DNA of 22,992 nt from DAOOVD01 sp035369845 (lineage in GTDB: Bacteria > Bacillota > Desulfotomaculia > Desulfotomaculales > Pelotomaculaceae), in assembly GCA_035369845.1 (NCBI GenBank), contig DAOOVD010000040.1, positions 1-22,992 of the forward strand, in the 5' to 3' direction. The notes beneath the pieces were generated by a model that did not search any database, was not told the origin of the DNA, and saw nothing but the letters and a program-made list of their open reading frames with translations. This document shows, in pieces, positions 1 through 7,810 of the stretch. The translations under genes were made by a program, and so were the position numbers. Numbering within the stretch: the stretch's first letter is position 1; the number at the start of each line of letters is the position of its first letter.

Positions 1-57
1 TTCGCGAGCAAGGAAGGCGGAAGGCGCGGGGACTTCCCGGCGGGGAGAGTTAAATGA
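1..57 (+). CDS. possible 3' end of an upstream gene (partial)
   Basis: Frame 1 is open from the window edge for 18 codons and ends in TGA at 55-57, giving a basic tail that finishes GDFPAGRVK. A short hairpin (63-78) follows, as it might after a gene end. There is too little sequence to name a product, and an open frame of this length can occur by chance. Confidence 0.2.
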   Translation, partial: FASKEGGRRGDFPAGRVK

Positions 58-62
58 AAAAA

Positions 63-78
63 CAGTCCTTTAGGACTG
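63..78. terminator. short inverted repeat, possible weak terminator
   Basis: CAGTCC, a four-base loop TTTA, then GGACTG: six perfect pairs. No clear U-run follows on the plus strand; on the minus strand a run of T follows (from the AAAAAA at 57-62). It could therefore act at the end of the minus-strand kinase transcript, but it is short. Confidence 0.3.
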
Positions 79-143
79 CAAGGTTGTTGACAAGAGCCAC
101 CGGCGGCTATAGCAGTTACTGCAGTAAAATGTTAAAACTCCGG

Positions 144-248
144 GTTTACTTTCTGTACGCATCCAGCAAAATCGCCAACCGCCTCAGTCGCGTCCAAGCA
201 ACACACCTCCGTTTACTTTCTGTACGCATCCAGCAAAATCCGCAACCG
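144..248. repeat. direct repeat: duplicated 3' end of the histidine kinase gene
   Basis: The 38 bases at 211-248, which encode the last codons and stop of the kinase, recur at 144-181 with two mismatches. The first 30 bases of each copy are identical. Read on the minus strand, the downstream copy encodes RLAILLDAYRK-stop against RLRILLDAYRK-stop in the gene. The copies are offset by 67 bases. Confidence 0.9.
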
Positions 249-3128
249 TTTTTCAACCCGCCCGTATTCTTCCACAACTTTTGAAAACAGTTCCTTTGCC
301 GCCTCCATATCACCTGATCCGGTCACTTCCTCCAGTTCCCGGCACAGGCCGGCAAAACGGACGGCGCCCACAATTGCGCTGCTGGACTTCATGGCGTGGG
401 CCTGCAGGCACGCTCCGGAGGCGTCTCCCCGGGCCAGGGCGCTATTCAGACCGGCCAGCTTGGCCGGCATGTCCTGTAAGAAAGTTTCCGTTAAATCGTT
501 TGCAAGGCGGGCGTCCCCGCCGGTTATCCGCATCAGTTCGCCCGCCTCCGCATCACCGGAGGGCGGGTTCACCGCCGCCCTGCTCCGGCTCTCTCCCGCA
601 GCGGCTGTTCCGGCCGCTGCGGGCGCCGGCAGCCAGAAGGCCAGCACCCGGTGCAGGTCGGCAAGGCGGACTGGCTTGTTCAGGCAGTCGTCCATCCCCG
701 CGGCCAGGCATTTCTCCCGTTCCCCCCGGGCGGCGCCGGCGGTGGTGGCCACAATGGGCGTACGCCGGCCCAGCCGCTCTTCCAGCCGGCGGATGGCTCT
801 GGCAGCATCGTAGCCGTCCATCTGCGGCATCTGGCAGTCCATCAAGATCAAAGCGTAGGCAGTCCGGGACGCAGCCTTCACCGCTTCCCGGCCGCTGTGC
901 GCCATTTCGGCCTCCAGCCCCAGTTTTCTAAGTTGGGCGAGAATAAGCTTCCGGTTTACGGAGGAATCCTCGGCCACCAGGATAGGCCCTGGATTCTGCG
1001 TCCATCCCGGCAAATGCGAAACAGCAGCGTTGTCTTCGACCGGCTCTTCAATAGTTTCTACCGCTTTTAACGGAACGGTAAACCAGAAGAGCGCGCCGCG
1101 TCCCTCTTCGCTCTCAAAACCAATTTTCCCGTTCATCAGTTCCGCCAGCCGCCGGCAGATGGAAAGGCCCAGCCCGGTGCCGCCGAACCGGCGGGTGGTG
1201 GAGGCGTCGGCCTGGGTAAAAGGTTCAAACAGGCCGTCCCTTATACTCTCCGGGATGCCAGGGCCGGTATCTCGCACCTCAAACCTTATCGTGAAGACAT
1301 CGCCCTTCTGACCTTCCACAACAGCGCTTAAGGATACTTCGCCCCGTTCGGTGAATTTCACGGCGTTGCCCACCAGATTTAACAGCACCTGGCCCAGGCG
1401 CAGGGGATCACCCCTAAGGACGCGGGGCACCGCCGGGTCGACGAAGGTGGTGAAACGCAGGCCCTTTTGCCCGGCTTTCGGCGCGAACAAGCCGGTGACT
1501 TTTTTTTCCACCTGGCTGAGGTCGAAATCAACCTCCTCCAGGGCTAGTTTGCCCTCCTCAATCTTGGAGAAGTCCAGAATGTCGTCGATAATGGCCAGCA
1601 GCATGCCGGAAGATTCGTTGATGACGGAGGCATACTCCCGCTGTTCTTCATTCAGGGAAGTATCCATCAAGAGTTCGGCCATACCCATGAGCCCGTGCAT
1701 GGGGGTCCGGATCTCGTGGCTCATTACCGCCAGGAAGTCGCTCTTGGCCCGGTTGGCCGCGTCGGCGCTTTGCTTTGCCCGCTCCAGGTCGCTGGTCCTA
1801 TCCCGCACTTTTTGTTCCAGGGTGCGGCTGTACGCTTCCAGCTCCGCGGACAGTTTTTCCACAGTGACAAAAGCCCTGGAAAAGCGCATGGACAGGACCA
1901 GGGCCTGAAAGAAAAGGAGGATGAACAGTGCGAAATCAACGACATACGGGCCGTCCAGCACATCGTTGGCCACCAGGGTATCGTTGACCGCCGCCAGGGT
2001 CAGGACAGCGGTGCCCAGGACAAAATACCACGCCCCCTCTCTTTTTCTCAGGGCCGCCCTTACCAGCACCGCCAGGGCAATGTACAGCAGGAATATAATG
2101 GTATAAAGTTCGTACCAGAGGATGAATTTCGAATATACTTTTACCGGAATGATGATTACGGTCAGGCTGAACAGCGCCGCTACCGCCCAGCAAACCGCAA
2201 TGAGCCTCCGCGAAGTTTCGTCGGGGTACAACAGGCGGATAAACTGCCCGAAGACGGGCACGGCCAGGTAAAAGGAAAGGTACTGCAGCACGTACAGAAG
2301 GTGCCAGCCGGTACCGGGAAAAAAGTCCAGGATGACGATCTCCCCGGTTACACTGGACCGCACGGCAATCAGCAGGCACAGCAGGGCGCAGAAAAGAGTG
2401 GACATCTCTTTCCGGCGCAGCACGTACAGCCCCAGGTGGTAAACGGCCATAATCACCAGAGCGCCGCTTAAAAAGAGCCCGCCGGCAATTTGCCTTTCCC
2501 GCAGGGCCTGGATCTGACCGGCGTTCCCCAGAGAAATCCCCGTCCAGACGCCCCCCTTGCTGTGGGTAAAGTTGGCAATCTGCAGGACCAGTTCGATTTC
2601 TTGCCGGTCGTTTAGAAAATTAACCAGCACGGGAAAGGCCTGCGGTGCCGCCTCCGCCTCGTTCTTACCCACCTGTCCGTTGGACGCCAGCAACTGCCCG
2701 TTTACCCACAGCCGGTAAGAAGTGGCGAAGTCCAAAATTTTCAACGCCAGCAGATCGTTATGGGGAGCCGTTTTGACGATCAGACGGTAGGTGGCGTATC
2801 CGTCGCCGGACAAACGCCGGTTGTCACCCCATTCGTTGACGGCATAGCCGTTCCACAAACCCGGCACTCTGATATAACCGGTTTTCGGCGGTTCGCTTGC
2901 AAAATCAGCCGGGTTCAGCAGTTGCTCCCAGTAGAACGCCCACCTGCCCTTGAGTTGCAAAACCCCCTGCCGGTCAAAGTCCCAGCCCGACAGATCCAGA
3001 ACGCCGTCCACGGCCTCCGGCGGCCGCGCCCTTTCCTCCGTGAACCAGCCCTGGAAATACAGAAAGGCCAGAAAAAGTCCTGCTGCGAAAAAAGCTGCGA
3101 GCGTCATTCTTTTAGCCGGTCTGAACAT
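213..3128 (-). CDS. membrane hybrid histidine kinase (7TM-DISM sensor, HisKA-HATPase-REC-HPt)
   Basis: This 971-residue sensor kinase should autophosphorylate on histidine and relay phosphate through its own receiver to its own HPt domain. Seen in the sequence: an N-terminal hydrophobic segment (about 8-27); an extracellular galactose-binding-like region (about 40-200, with FYWEQLL and VPGLWNG); about seven membrane segments (212-412), typical of the 7TM-DISM family; a coiled-coil linker (420-465); HisKA with phospho-acceptor H471 in MSHEIRTP; the ATPase N box (NLVGNAVKF, N588) and G boxes (DTGPG, GGTGLGL); a receiver with D764 in LILMDCQMPQMDG and K818; and a C-terminal HPt with H911 in QAHAMKSSS. 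It starts with ATG at 3128 and is divergent from an OmpR-type regulator. The ligand is unknown. The 7TM-DISM family often senses extracellular carbohydrates or other small molecules, but nothing here identifies which. Confidence 0.93.
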   Translation of the reverse strand: MFRPAKRMTLAAFFAAGLFLAFLYFQGWFTEERARPPEAVDGVLDLSGWDFDRQGVLQLKGRWAFYWEQLLNPADFASEPPKTGYIRVPGLWNGYAVNEWGDNRRLSGDGYATYRLIVKTAPHNDLLALKILDFATSYRLWVNGQLLASNGQVGKNEAEAAPQAFPVLVNFLNDRQEIELVLQIANFTHSKGGVWTGISLGNAGQIQALRERQIAGGLFLSGALVIMAVYHLGLYVLRRKEMSTLFCALLCLLIAVRSSVTGEIVILDFFPGTGWHLLYVLQYLSFYLAVPVFGQFIRLLYPDETSRRLIAVCWAVAALFSLTVIIIPVKVYSKFILWYELYTIIFLLYIALAVLVRAALRKREGAWYFVLGTAVLTLAAVNDTLVANDVLDGPYVVDFALFILLFFQALVLSMRFSRAFVTVEKLSAELEAYSRTLEQKVRDRTSDLERAKQSADAANRAKSDFLAVMSHEIRTPMHGLMGMAELLMDTSLNEEQREYASVINESSGMLLAIIDDILDFSKIEEGKLALEEVDFDLSQVEKKVTGLFAPKAGQKGLRFTTFVDPAVPRVLRGDPLRLGQVLLNLVGNAVKFTERGEVSLSAVVEGQKGDVFTIRFEVRDTGPGIPESIRDGLFEPFTQADASTTRRFGGTGLGLSICRRLAELMNGKIGFESEEGRGALFWFTVPLKAVETIEEPVEDNAAVSHLPGWTQNPGPILVAEDSSVNRKLILAQLRKLGLEAEMAHSGREAVKAASRTAYALILMDCQMPQMDGYDAARAIRRLEERLGRRTPIVATTAGAARGEREKCLAAGMDDCLNKPVRLADLHRVLAFWLPAPAAAGTAAAGESRSRAAVNPPSGDAEAGELMRITGGDARLANDLTETFLQDMPAKLAGLNSALARGDASGACLQAHAMKSSSAIVGAVRFAGLCRELEEVTGSGDMEAAKELFSKVVEEYGRVEKRLRILLDAYRK

Positions 3129-3168
3129 AAAAACGCCTCATTTTTGGATGAATCAACAGCGGTTTAAA

Positions 3169-3191
3169 ATTTTACTTCCATATGGTAAAAT
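3169..3191. promoter_or_regulatory. inverted repeat in the divergent kinase/regulator promoter region
   Basis: ATTTTAC, a nine-base spacer, then GTAAAAT: seven perfect pairs with weaker symmetry further out. It lies in the AT-rich spacer between the divergent kinase and response-regulator starts, where an operator or overlapping promoters would be expected. OmpR-type regulators usually bind direct repeats, so assigning it to the neighbouring regulator is only a guess. Confidence 0.3.
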
Positions 3192-3321
3192 ATTTAACGG
3201 AAAAAGGTACCCTTACCCGCAACAACTCTATACCAACCGCATCGAGAACAATACAATGTGATTTTGACAGCAGATACCGCCAGTTGAAGCAAGGCGGCCG
3301 GGTATACGGCAGGTGGAAGTC

Positions 3322-4035
3322 TTGGCAGGGGAAAAAATTTTGGTCGTCGACGATGAAGCCGTTGTTCAGAAACTTATTACTCATTACCTGGTTAAAGAAG
3401 GTTTCCGGGTTGTTACCGCCGACACGGGTTACACCGCCCTGGAGACGATTCGCCGGGAAAAGCCTGACCTGATCCTCCTGGACATCCTGCTGCCGGAACT
3501 GGACGGGCTGGAAATCTGCCAGGAAATCCGGGATGAAACTGACGTTCCGATCATCTTTATCACGTCCAAAGGCGATACCCTGGACGTCGCCCTCGGCCTG
3601 GGGGTGGGCGGTGACGACTACATCAGAAAACCCTTTGATCCTATTGAAGTGGTGGCCCGGGTGAAAGCCCACCTGCGACGCCGCCGGCAACTGCGCAAAG
3701 CCGGGGAAGCAGAGAAAACCCAAAAAACCCTCCACTTCCCGGGCTTGAAGATCGACCTGGCGGAACGCACCGTTGAAGTCAACGGCAAACCCGTGGTCCT
3801 GACCGCGCGGGAGTTCGACATTCTGGCCCTGCTGGCCGGAAACCCGAACCGTTATTACAACGCCGACAGGATAATGGAGTTGGTCTGGAAAACAAGGGAA
3901 TCCGTAGACTACCGGTCATTAATGGTACACATCAGCAAACTCCGCAAAAAAATCGAGGAGGACCCGGCCAACCCAAAGTATATCATTTCAGTCAGGGGCT
4001 TCGGTTACAAGTTCAGCGTATCACAGCCGCCTTAA
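3322..4035 (+). CDS. OmpR/PhoB-family response regulator
   Basis: This is a two-domain transcription regulator of about 237 residues. The receiver domain has the acidic pair in ILVVDDE, phospho-acceptor D54 in LILLDILLPELDG, a conserved Ser/Thr in FITSKGD, and K103 in IRKPFDP. The C-terminal winged helix has LTAREFDILALL and ends VRGFGYKF, as in PhoB and OmpR. I chose TTG at 3322 because AGGTGG lies five bases upstream. A GTG at 3313 is in frame and would add three residues, but its nearest ribosome site (AAGGCGG) is about 15 bases away. It is divergent from the hybrid kinase and is the likely final receiver in that relay (inference). No simple histidine kinase lies next to it. Confidence 0.9.
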   Translation: MAGEKILVVDDEAVVQKLITHYLVKEGFRVVTADTGYTALETIRREKPDLILLDILLPELDGLEICQEIRDETDVPIIFITSKGDTLDVALGLGVGGDDYIRKPFDPIEVVARVKAHLRRRRQLRKAGEAEKTQKTLHFPGLKIDLAERTVEVNGKPVVLTAREFDILALLAGNPNRYYNADRIMELVWKTRESVDYRSLMVHISKLRKKIEEDPANPKYIISVRGFGYKFSVSQPP

Positions 4036-4064
4036 AGCGTTTCGCCGTCATTGGCGGCAGGCTA

Positions 4065-4475
4065 TTACAAGGGGTGGCATTCCCGCGGGTGACCGCAGAG
4101 GGGGCAGGTGTCGCCATTTATCGCCCCGGCGATGAGCCTGCAGTCGCACAAAGAACAGGAATCTTTCCGGACGTTTTCTACCCCTCCGGCTACATACTGC
4201 AGTTTCTCATCGTCGATTTCCGCACCACCGGGCTCCGTCCCGCAGTCCTCTCCGGCATGCTTTGTCCGATGCGCCGTAAATATATCCAGCAGCCGGCTCC
4301 GCAATTTTTCACGAAACAGGCATTCGTCGCCAAAATCATCTTCAGCCAGACTTTTCGCCAACTCAATACAGCTCCTGTATTCCTCCGGAACCGGACCCAT
4401 CGCTTGCGCCTCTTCGCCGTGCAAAATCTTGTCGATGTCGCGGCAAAAGCGCTCGGCCAATTTGTGCTCATCCAT
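4065..4475 (-). CDS. ECF-sigma-linked protein with GG-leader-like motif and Cys-rich zinc-ribbon tail
   Basis: This 136-residue protein has no function I can assign. The first ~60 residues are charged and helical, with pattern YRSCIELAKSLAEDDF and REKLRSRLLDIF. This resembles small proteins I recall following sigma factors in Peptococcaceae, which suggests an anti-sigma or sigma-partner role (inference). Near residue 90 is EIDDEKLQYVAGG, which looks like the end of a double-glycine peptide leader. It is followed by about 38 residues with six cysteines (CSLC, C, CPLC, C), which could bind zinc. I prefer ATG at 4475, because AGAGGTG lies six bases upstream, over the GTG at 4484. The gene overlaps the sigma gene's end by eight bases, so translation is probably coupled. 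Confidence 0.7.
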   Translation of the reverse strand: MDEHKLAERFCRDIDKILHGEEAQAMGPVPEEYRSCIELAKSLAEDDFGDECLFREKLRSRLLDIFTAHRTKHAGEDCGTEPGGAEIDDEKLQYVAGGVENVRKDSCSLCDCRLIAGAINGDTCPLCGHPRECHPL

Positions 4476-5031
4476 TTTTTTCACCTCTCAATTCCGCCCG
4501 CAACCGCCGTACCGCCCGGTACAAAATTACGGCTACATTGCTTTGGGTCAGACCGGATAATTCGGCTATGGTCCGGTTGGTCAGCCCCGCTGAAAATTTC
4601 AGGGCAATCAGGTTTCGCTCCCGGTCTGTCAGGCGGGACAAGGCAGCCAGGAGCTTTTCCCGGGTTTCATTGCGGATTGCCGTTTCCTCCGGCCCGGCTG
4701 CGGTACATGCCGTCTCGCCGATAACTTCCAGCGAAATCAGGCGGCGGCGCTTTTGGGTGCGCAGGTAGTCGGCTACGGTGTTGTGGGCTACGGCAAAGAG
4801 CCAGGCGGTAAAAGGACCCCGCTCCGGACGGTAGCTGCCGATTTTGGCCAAAACCCGCTCAAAGACCTGGCCGGTGAGTTCTTCCGCCGCATCCATGTCG
4901 CCGACGCGATAGCGCATGTATTTGTACAGGCGCGGTAAATAGTAGTCGTAGAGAGAGGCAAAGGCGGCCGGCTCGGTTGCGGCGCGGGCCACCAGTTCCG
5001 GTTCGTCCGGCAACATTGTAACGGTATCCAT
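4468..5031 (-). CDS. ECF-type RNA polymerase sigma factor
   Basis: This is a 187-residue sigma-70 family protein of the small two-domain (sigma2 + sigma4) type. Region 2 is visible as YKYMRYRVGDMDAAEELTGQ and the WLFAVAHNTVADYLR segment. Region 4 follows after a linker, with LTDRERNLIALKF and a helix-turn-helix around GLTNRTIAELSGLTQSNV. I chose ATG at 5031 because a GGTGGAG ribosome site lies just upstream; an in-frame GTG at 5040 would add three residues. The stop overlaps the start of the next gene, whose product is the likely regulatory partner. The target promoters are not visible, although an inverted repeat sits 130 bases upstream. Confidence 0.9.
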   Translation of the reverse strand: MDTVTMLPDEPELVARAATEPAAFASLYDYYLPRLYKYMRYRVGDMDAAEELTGQVFERVLAKIGSYRPERGPFTAWLFAVAHNTVADYLRTQKRRRLISLEVIGETACTAAGPEETAIRNETREKLLAALSRLTDRERNLIALKFSAGLTNRTIAELSGLTQSNVAVILYRAVRRLRAELRGEKNG

Positions 5032-5160
5032 AAACCACACTCCACCGGATCACTCAGGCGCTTTTTCCACAAAAATATTCGCCTTGTCTTAAAAAAACGG
5101 ACAATGTTAGCCGACAGCCTGGCAGCTATTATCTAAACAATTATACGGCATGCCTTCAAA

Positions 5161-5177
5161 TGTGTTACATTAACACA
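5161..5177. promoter_or_regulatory. 17-bp palindrome upstream of the ECF sigma gene (operator candidate)
   Basis: TGTGTTA, CAT, TAACACA: perfect seven-base arms. It lies about 130 bases upstream of the sigma start, in a spacer with no credible gene (5041-5303). The shape resembles sites of dimeric regulators such as Rex or Crp/Fnr, but it does not match a consensus closely enough to name one. Confidence 0.4.
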
Positions 5178-5303
5178 TGCGAAAAAATTACGCGGGGAAA
5201 GTCGCCGACTAAAAAAACCGTTGACCTGAATGCTTGCGGCGCGGGCTTAAAAACAACTAAAGTAAAGCCCTGCCGCCGGTGCAATATTTGCGAAGCGCGC
5301 TAC

Positions 5304-7724
5304 TCAACTCCTCAGCGAGGCGCCGAATTTCTCTGCAAGAGTCCTGGAAATAGCCTCGATCCTTTCTGAAACTTCCGCGTCCGTGAGGGTACGGTCGCCA
5401 GCCAGGAATTTCAAAGAAAAGGCCATGCTCTTGAAGCCCTCGGGCACCTGTTCGCCCCGGTATACGTCGAAAAGGGAAACCGACTGCAGCAGTTCGCCCC
5501 CGGCGCTCCTGACGGCTTCGAAAATGTCGGCCGCCGGAATGTCCAGCCTCACAATAACCGCTATGTCCCGGTCCGCCGCCGGGAACCTCGGCAGGGGGGC
5601 GTATGAGGCAGGCCTCCCCGATATGGCAAAAAGCTCGTTCAGATCGATTTCAAAGGCAACCGCCTTTTCCGGCAGCGCGAAGTTTTCCAGAACGTCCGGG
5701 TGAAGCTCCCCGACAACTCCCAGCCGTGCATCCCCCGCTTCCAGTACGGCGGTCCGCCCAGGGTGGAAGCCAGGATTGCCGGTCTCCGGCCTGAAGACAA
5801 CCGTTCCGGCTCCCAGCCTCCGGAACAGGCATTCAAGCACTCCTTTCATGTAATAGAAGTCATATTCCCGTGAGGCTGCGTTCCAGCTTACGGCAGTGCG
5901 GCCCATGGCGGCGGCCGAAAGCATCAGGCGTTCTTCGGGCTGACAGTTGACGCCCCGCGGGTAAAAAACCCTCCCGATTTCAAATATCGCCCCGTTTTGA
6001 ACCCGGCGGCTGAAGTTTCTGGCCAGCGTTTCCAGAAGGCCGGGCAGCATGAGGGTGCGCATGATTGAGTGTTCCTCGCTGAGCGGGTTCTCAAGTTTTA
6101 CCGCATTCCTCAAAGGGCTGTTTTGGGGCAGGTTCATTTTGCCGAACACTTTGGGATGCGTAAAACTGTAAGTCATTACTTCGTACATCCCGCATTCCGC
6201 CAGCAGGTCCCGCGCCTTTGCCGTCAGGGACTGCTCCCTTGTTTTCATCCCGTGCGTAGACGGCCCGCACGGAAGGGTTTCCGGCACCCGGCCGTAACCG
6301 TACATCCTGGCTAGTTCTTCAACAAGATCTATTTCCAGGTTCACGTCCGTCCGGTGCGGCGGGACCGTAACCAGCAGGTCCTCTCCCGCATCCTGCACCT
6401 TGAATTCCAGGCTGGACAGGATCCTGGAGGATTCCTCCTTTGTGATTTCCACGCCTAGAACATAAGCCGTCCGGCCGGCTCTCAAACAGACCGGCTTTTC
6501 GGAATAAGGGACCGGATAGTTGTCAATGAACCTGGACACCACCTCGCCGGCGCCGATCTCCGAGATCAACTGGGCCGCCCGGTCGGCCGCCCTCAGGCAG
6601 CCGCTTATATCAATACCCTTTTCGAACCGGAGGGAGGCTTCCGAACGCAAGCCCAGGGCTTTTGAAGTCTTTCGGATGCTGATCGGGTTGAAATAAGCCG
6701 ATTCAAGAAAAACCGAAACTGTTTTCCCGGTTACCTCCGTAGCCAGCCCCCCCATCACCCCGGCAATGCCCACCGGCCCGGAAGGATCGGCAATTACAAG
6801 CATTTCCCCGGTCAAGTCCCGCTCCACGCCGTCCAGGGTAACGATTTTCTCTCCGGCCCTCGCCCTCCGGACAATGATACGGCCGTCTACCAGAAGGTGA
6901 TAGTCAAAAGCGTGCATAGGCTGGCCGAGTTCCAGCATAACGTAGTTTGTCACGTCGACGATATTGCTTATCGGCCTGACGCCGGCGGAGCGGAGGCGCT
7001 GCTGCATCCAGAGGGGTGAACGGCCGACGGAGACGTTTTTAATCAGCCGGCCGGTAAAACGCCTGCACAGATCTGTTGCCTCTATTTCAACTCCCGCCTG
7101 TCCTTCGATTCTTTCTTCCAACTCGGGGAAACGGGGTTGAAACGTACGGATCCGCCTCCCCAGAAGGGCGGCCGCCTCACGCGCCACACCGATAATCGAC
7201 ATGCAGTCACCGCGATTGGGGGTCAGGTCCAGCTCCAGAATGAAGTCGTCAAGACCCAGCAGTTCTTTAACATCTTTTCCGACAGCGGTGCCCGGAGGCA
7301 GAATCATGATACCGTGAGCTTGCTCCGGAGGCAATGTTTTCGGATCGATCCCCAGTTCCTGCCCGGAGCACATCATCCCCAGCGACTCCACCCCCCTGAG
7401 CCTGGCACGTCTGATCACCATACCGCCGGCCAGTTTCGCTCCTTCAAGCGCTACCGGTACGACGTCGCCTTCACCGACATTGGTGGCGGCGGTAACTATC
7501 CGGAGCTTTTCTTTCCCCACGTTGACCGTTGCAACGACAAGTTTGTCGGCGTTGGGATGAGGACTTATATTCTCAATACGCCCGGTGATTACCCTTTCGA
7601 TGCCCTTGCCCGTCTCCGTCACCGCATCCACGGCAATACCGGCCATGGTAAGGCGTTCCGCCAGTTCCTGCGGGGAGATATCCATGTCCACGAACTCCTG
7701 CAGCCATTTGTATGATACACGCAA
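5304..7724 (-). CDS. pheT: phenylalanine--tRNA ligase beta subunit
   Basis: This 806-residue protein has the usual length for bacterial PheT, which forms an alpha2beta2 enzyme with PheS and charges tRNA-Phe in the cytoplasm. Seen in order: the N-terminal conserved RVSYKWLQEFVD; the EMAP-like tRNA-binding OB fold (about 40-150, with PHPNADKL and TAATNVGEG); the B3/B4 editing region (about 210-390, with YVMLELGQPMHAFD); the B5 domain; a catalytic-like core; and the C-terminal anticodon-binding FDX-ACB domain (about 710-805, with FPAADRDIAV). It starts at TTG 7724, with AGGAGG ten bases upstream. It is 86 bases downstream of pheS and is presumably co-transcribed from the T-box-controlled promoter. 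No convincing terminator follows the stop. Confidence 0.97.
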   Translation of the reverse strand: MRVSYKWLQEFVDMDISPQELAERLTMAGIAVDAVTETGKGIERVITGRIENISPHPNADKLVVATVNVGKEKLRIVTAATNVGEGDVVPVALEGAKLAGGMVIRRARLRGVESLGMMCSGQELGIDPKTLPPEQAHGIMILPPGTAVGKDVKELLGLDDFILELDLTPNRGDCMSIIGVAREAAALLGRRIRTFQPRFPELEERIEGQAGVEIEATDLCRRFTGRLIKNVSVGRSPLWMQQRLRSAGVRPISNIVDVTNYVMLELGQPMHAFDYHLLVDGRIIVRRARAGEKIVTLDGVERDLTGEMLVIADPSGPVGIAGVMGGLATEVTGKTVSVFLESAYFNPISIRKTSKALGLRSEASLRFEKGIDISGCLRAADRAAQLISEIGAGEVVSRFIDNYPVPYSEKPVCLRAGRTAYVLGVEITKEESSRILSSLEFKVQDAGEDLLVTVPPHRTDVNLEIDLVEELARMYGYGRVPETLPCGPSTHGMKTREQSLTAKARDLLAECGMYEVMTYSFTHPKVFGKMNLPQNSPLRNAVKLENPLSEEHSIMRTLMLPGLLETLARNFSRRVQNGAIFEIGRVFYPRGVNCQPEERLMLSAAAMGRTAVSWNAASREYDFYYMKGVLECLFRRLGAGTVVFRPETGNPGFHPGRTAVLEAGDARLGVVGELHPDVLENFALPEKAVAFEIDLNELFAISGRPASYAPLPRFPAADRDIAVIVRLDIPAADIFEAVRSAGGELLQSVSLFDVYRGEQVPEGFKSMAFSLKFLAGDRTLTDAEVSERIEAISRTLAEKFGASLRS

Positions 7725-7810
7725 CCTTTATGAGCCTCCTTAATAATTGATGACACCATATTTTTACTGTTGATGCGCAAGCAGTTTGCGCGTAACCGAA
7801 AACCATCAAG

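Noticed and set aside
54..284. 76-codon plus-strand ORF at the left edge
   Set aside because: It runs through the duplicated kinase end and into the kinase gene antisense. The repeat explains its repeated peptide (FTFCTHPAK-like), not a gene.
281..2471. several 140-260-codon plus-strand frames
   Set aside because: All are antisense to the hybrid kinase, with Pro/Arg/Gln-rich low-information translations and no ribosome sites.
5160..5369. 69-codon plus-strand ORF in the sigma/pheT gap
   Set aside because: It has no ribosome site, overlaps the operator-like palindrome and the 3' end of pheT antisense, and matches nothing known.
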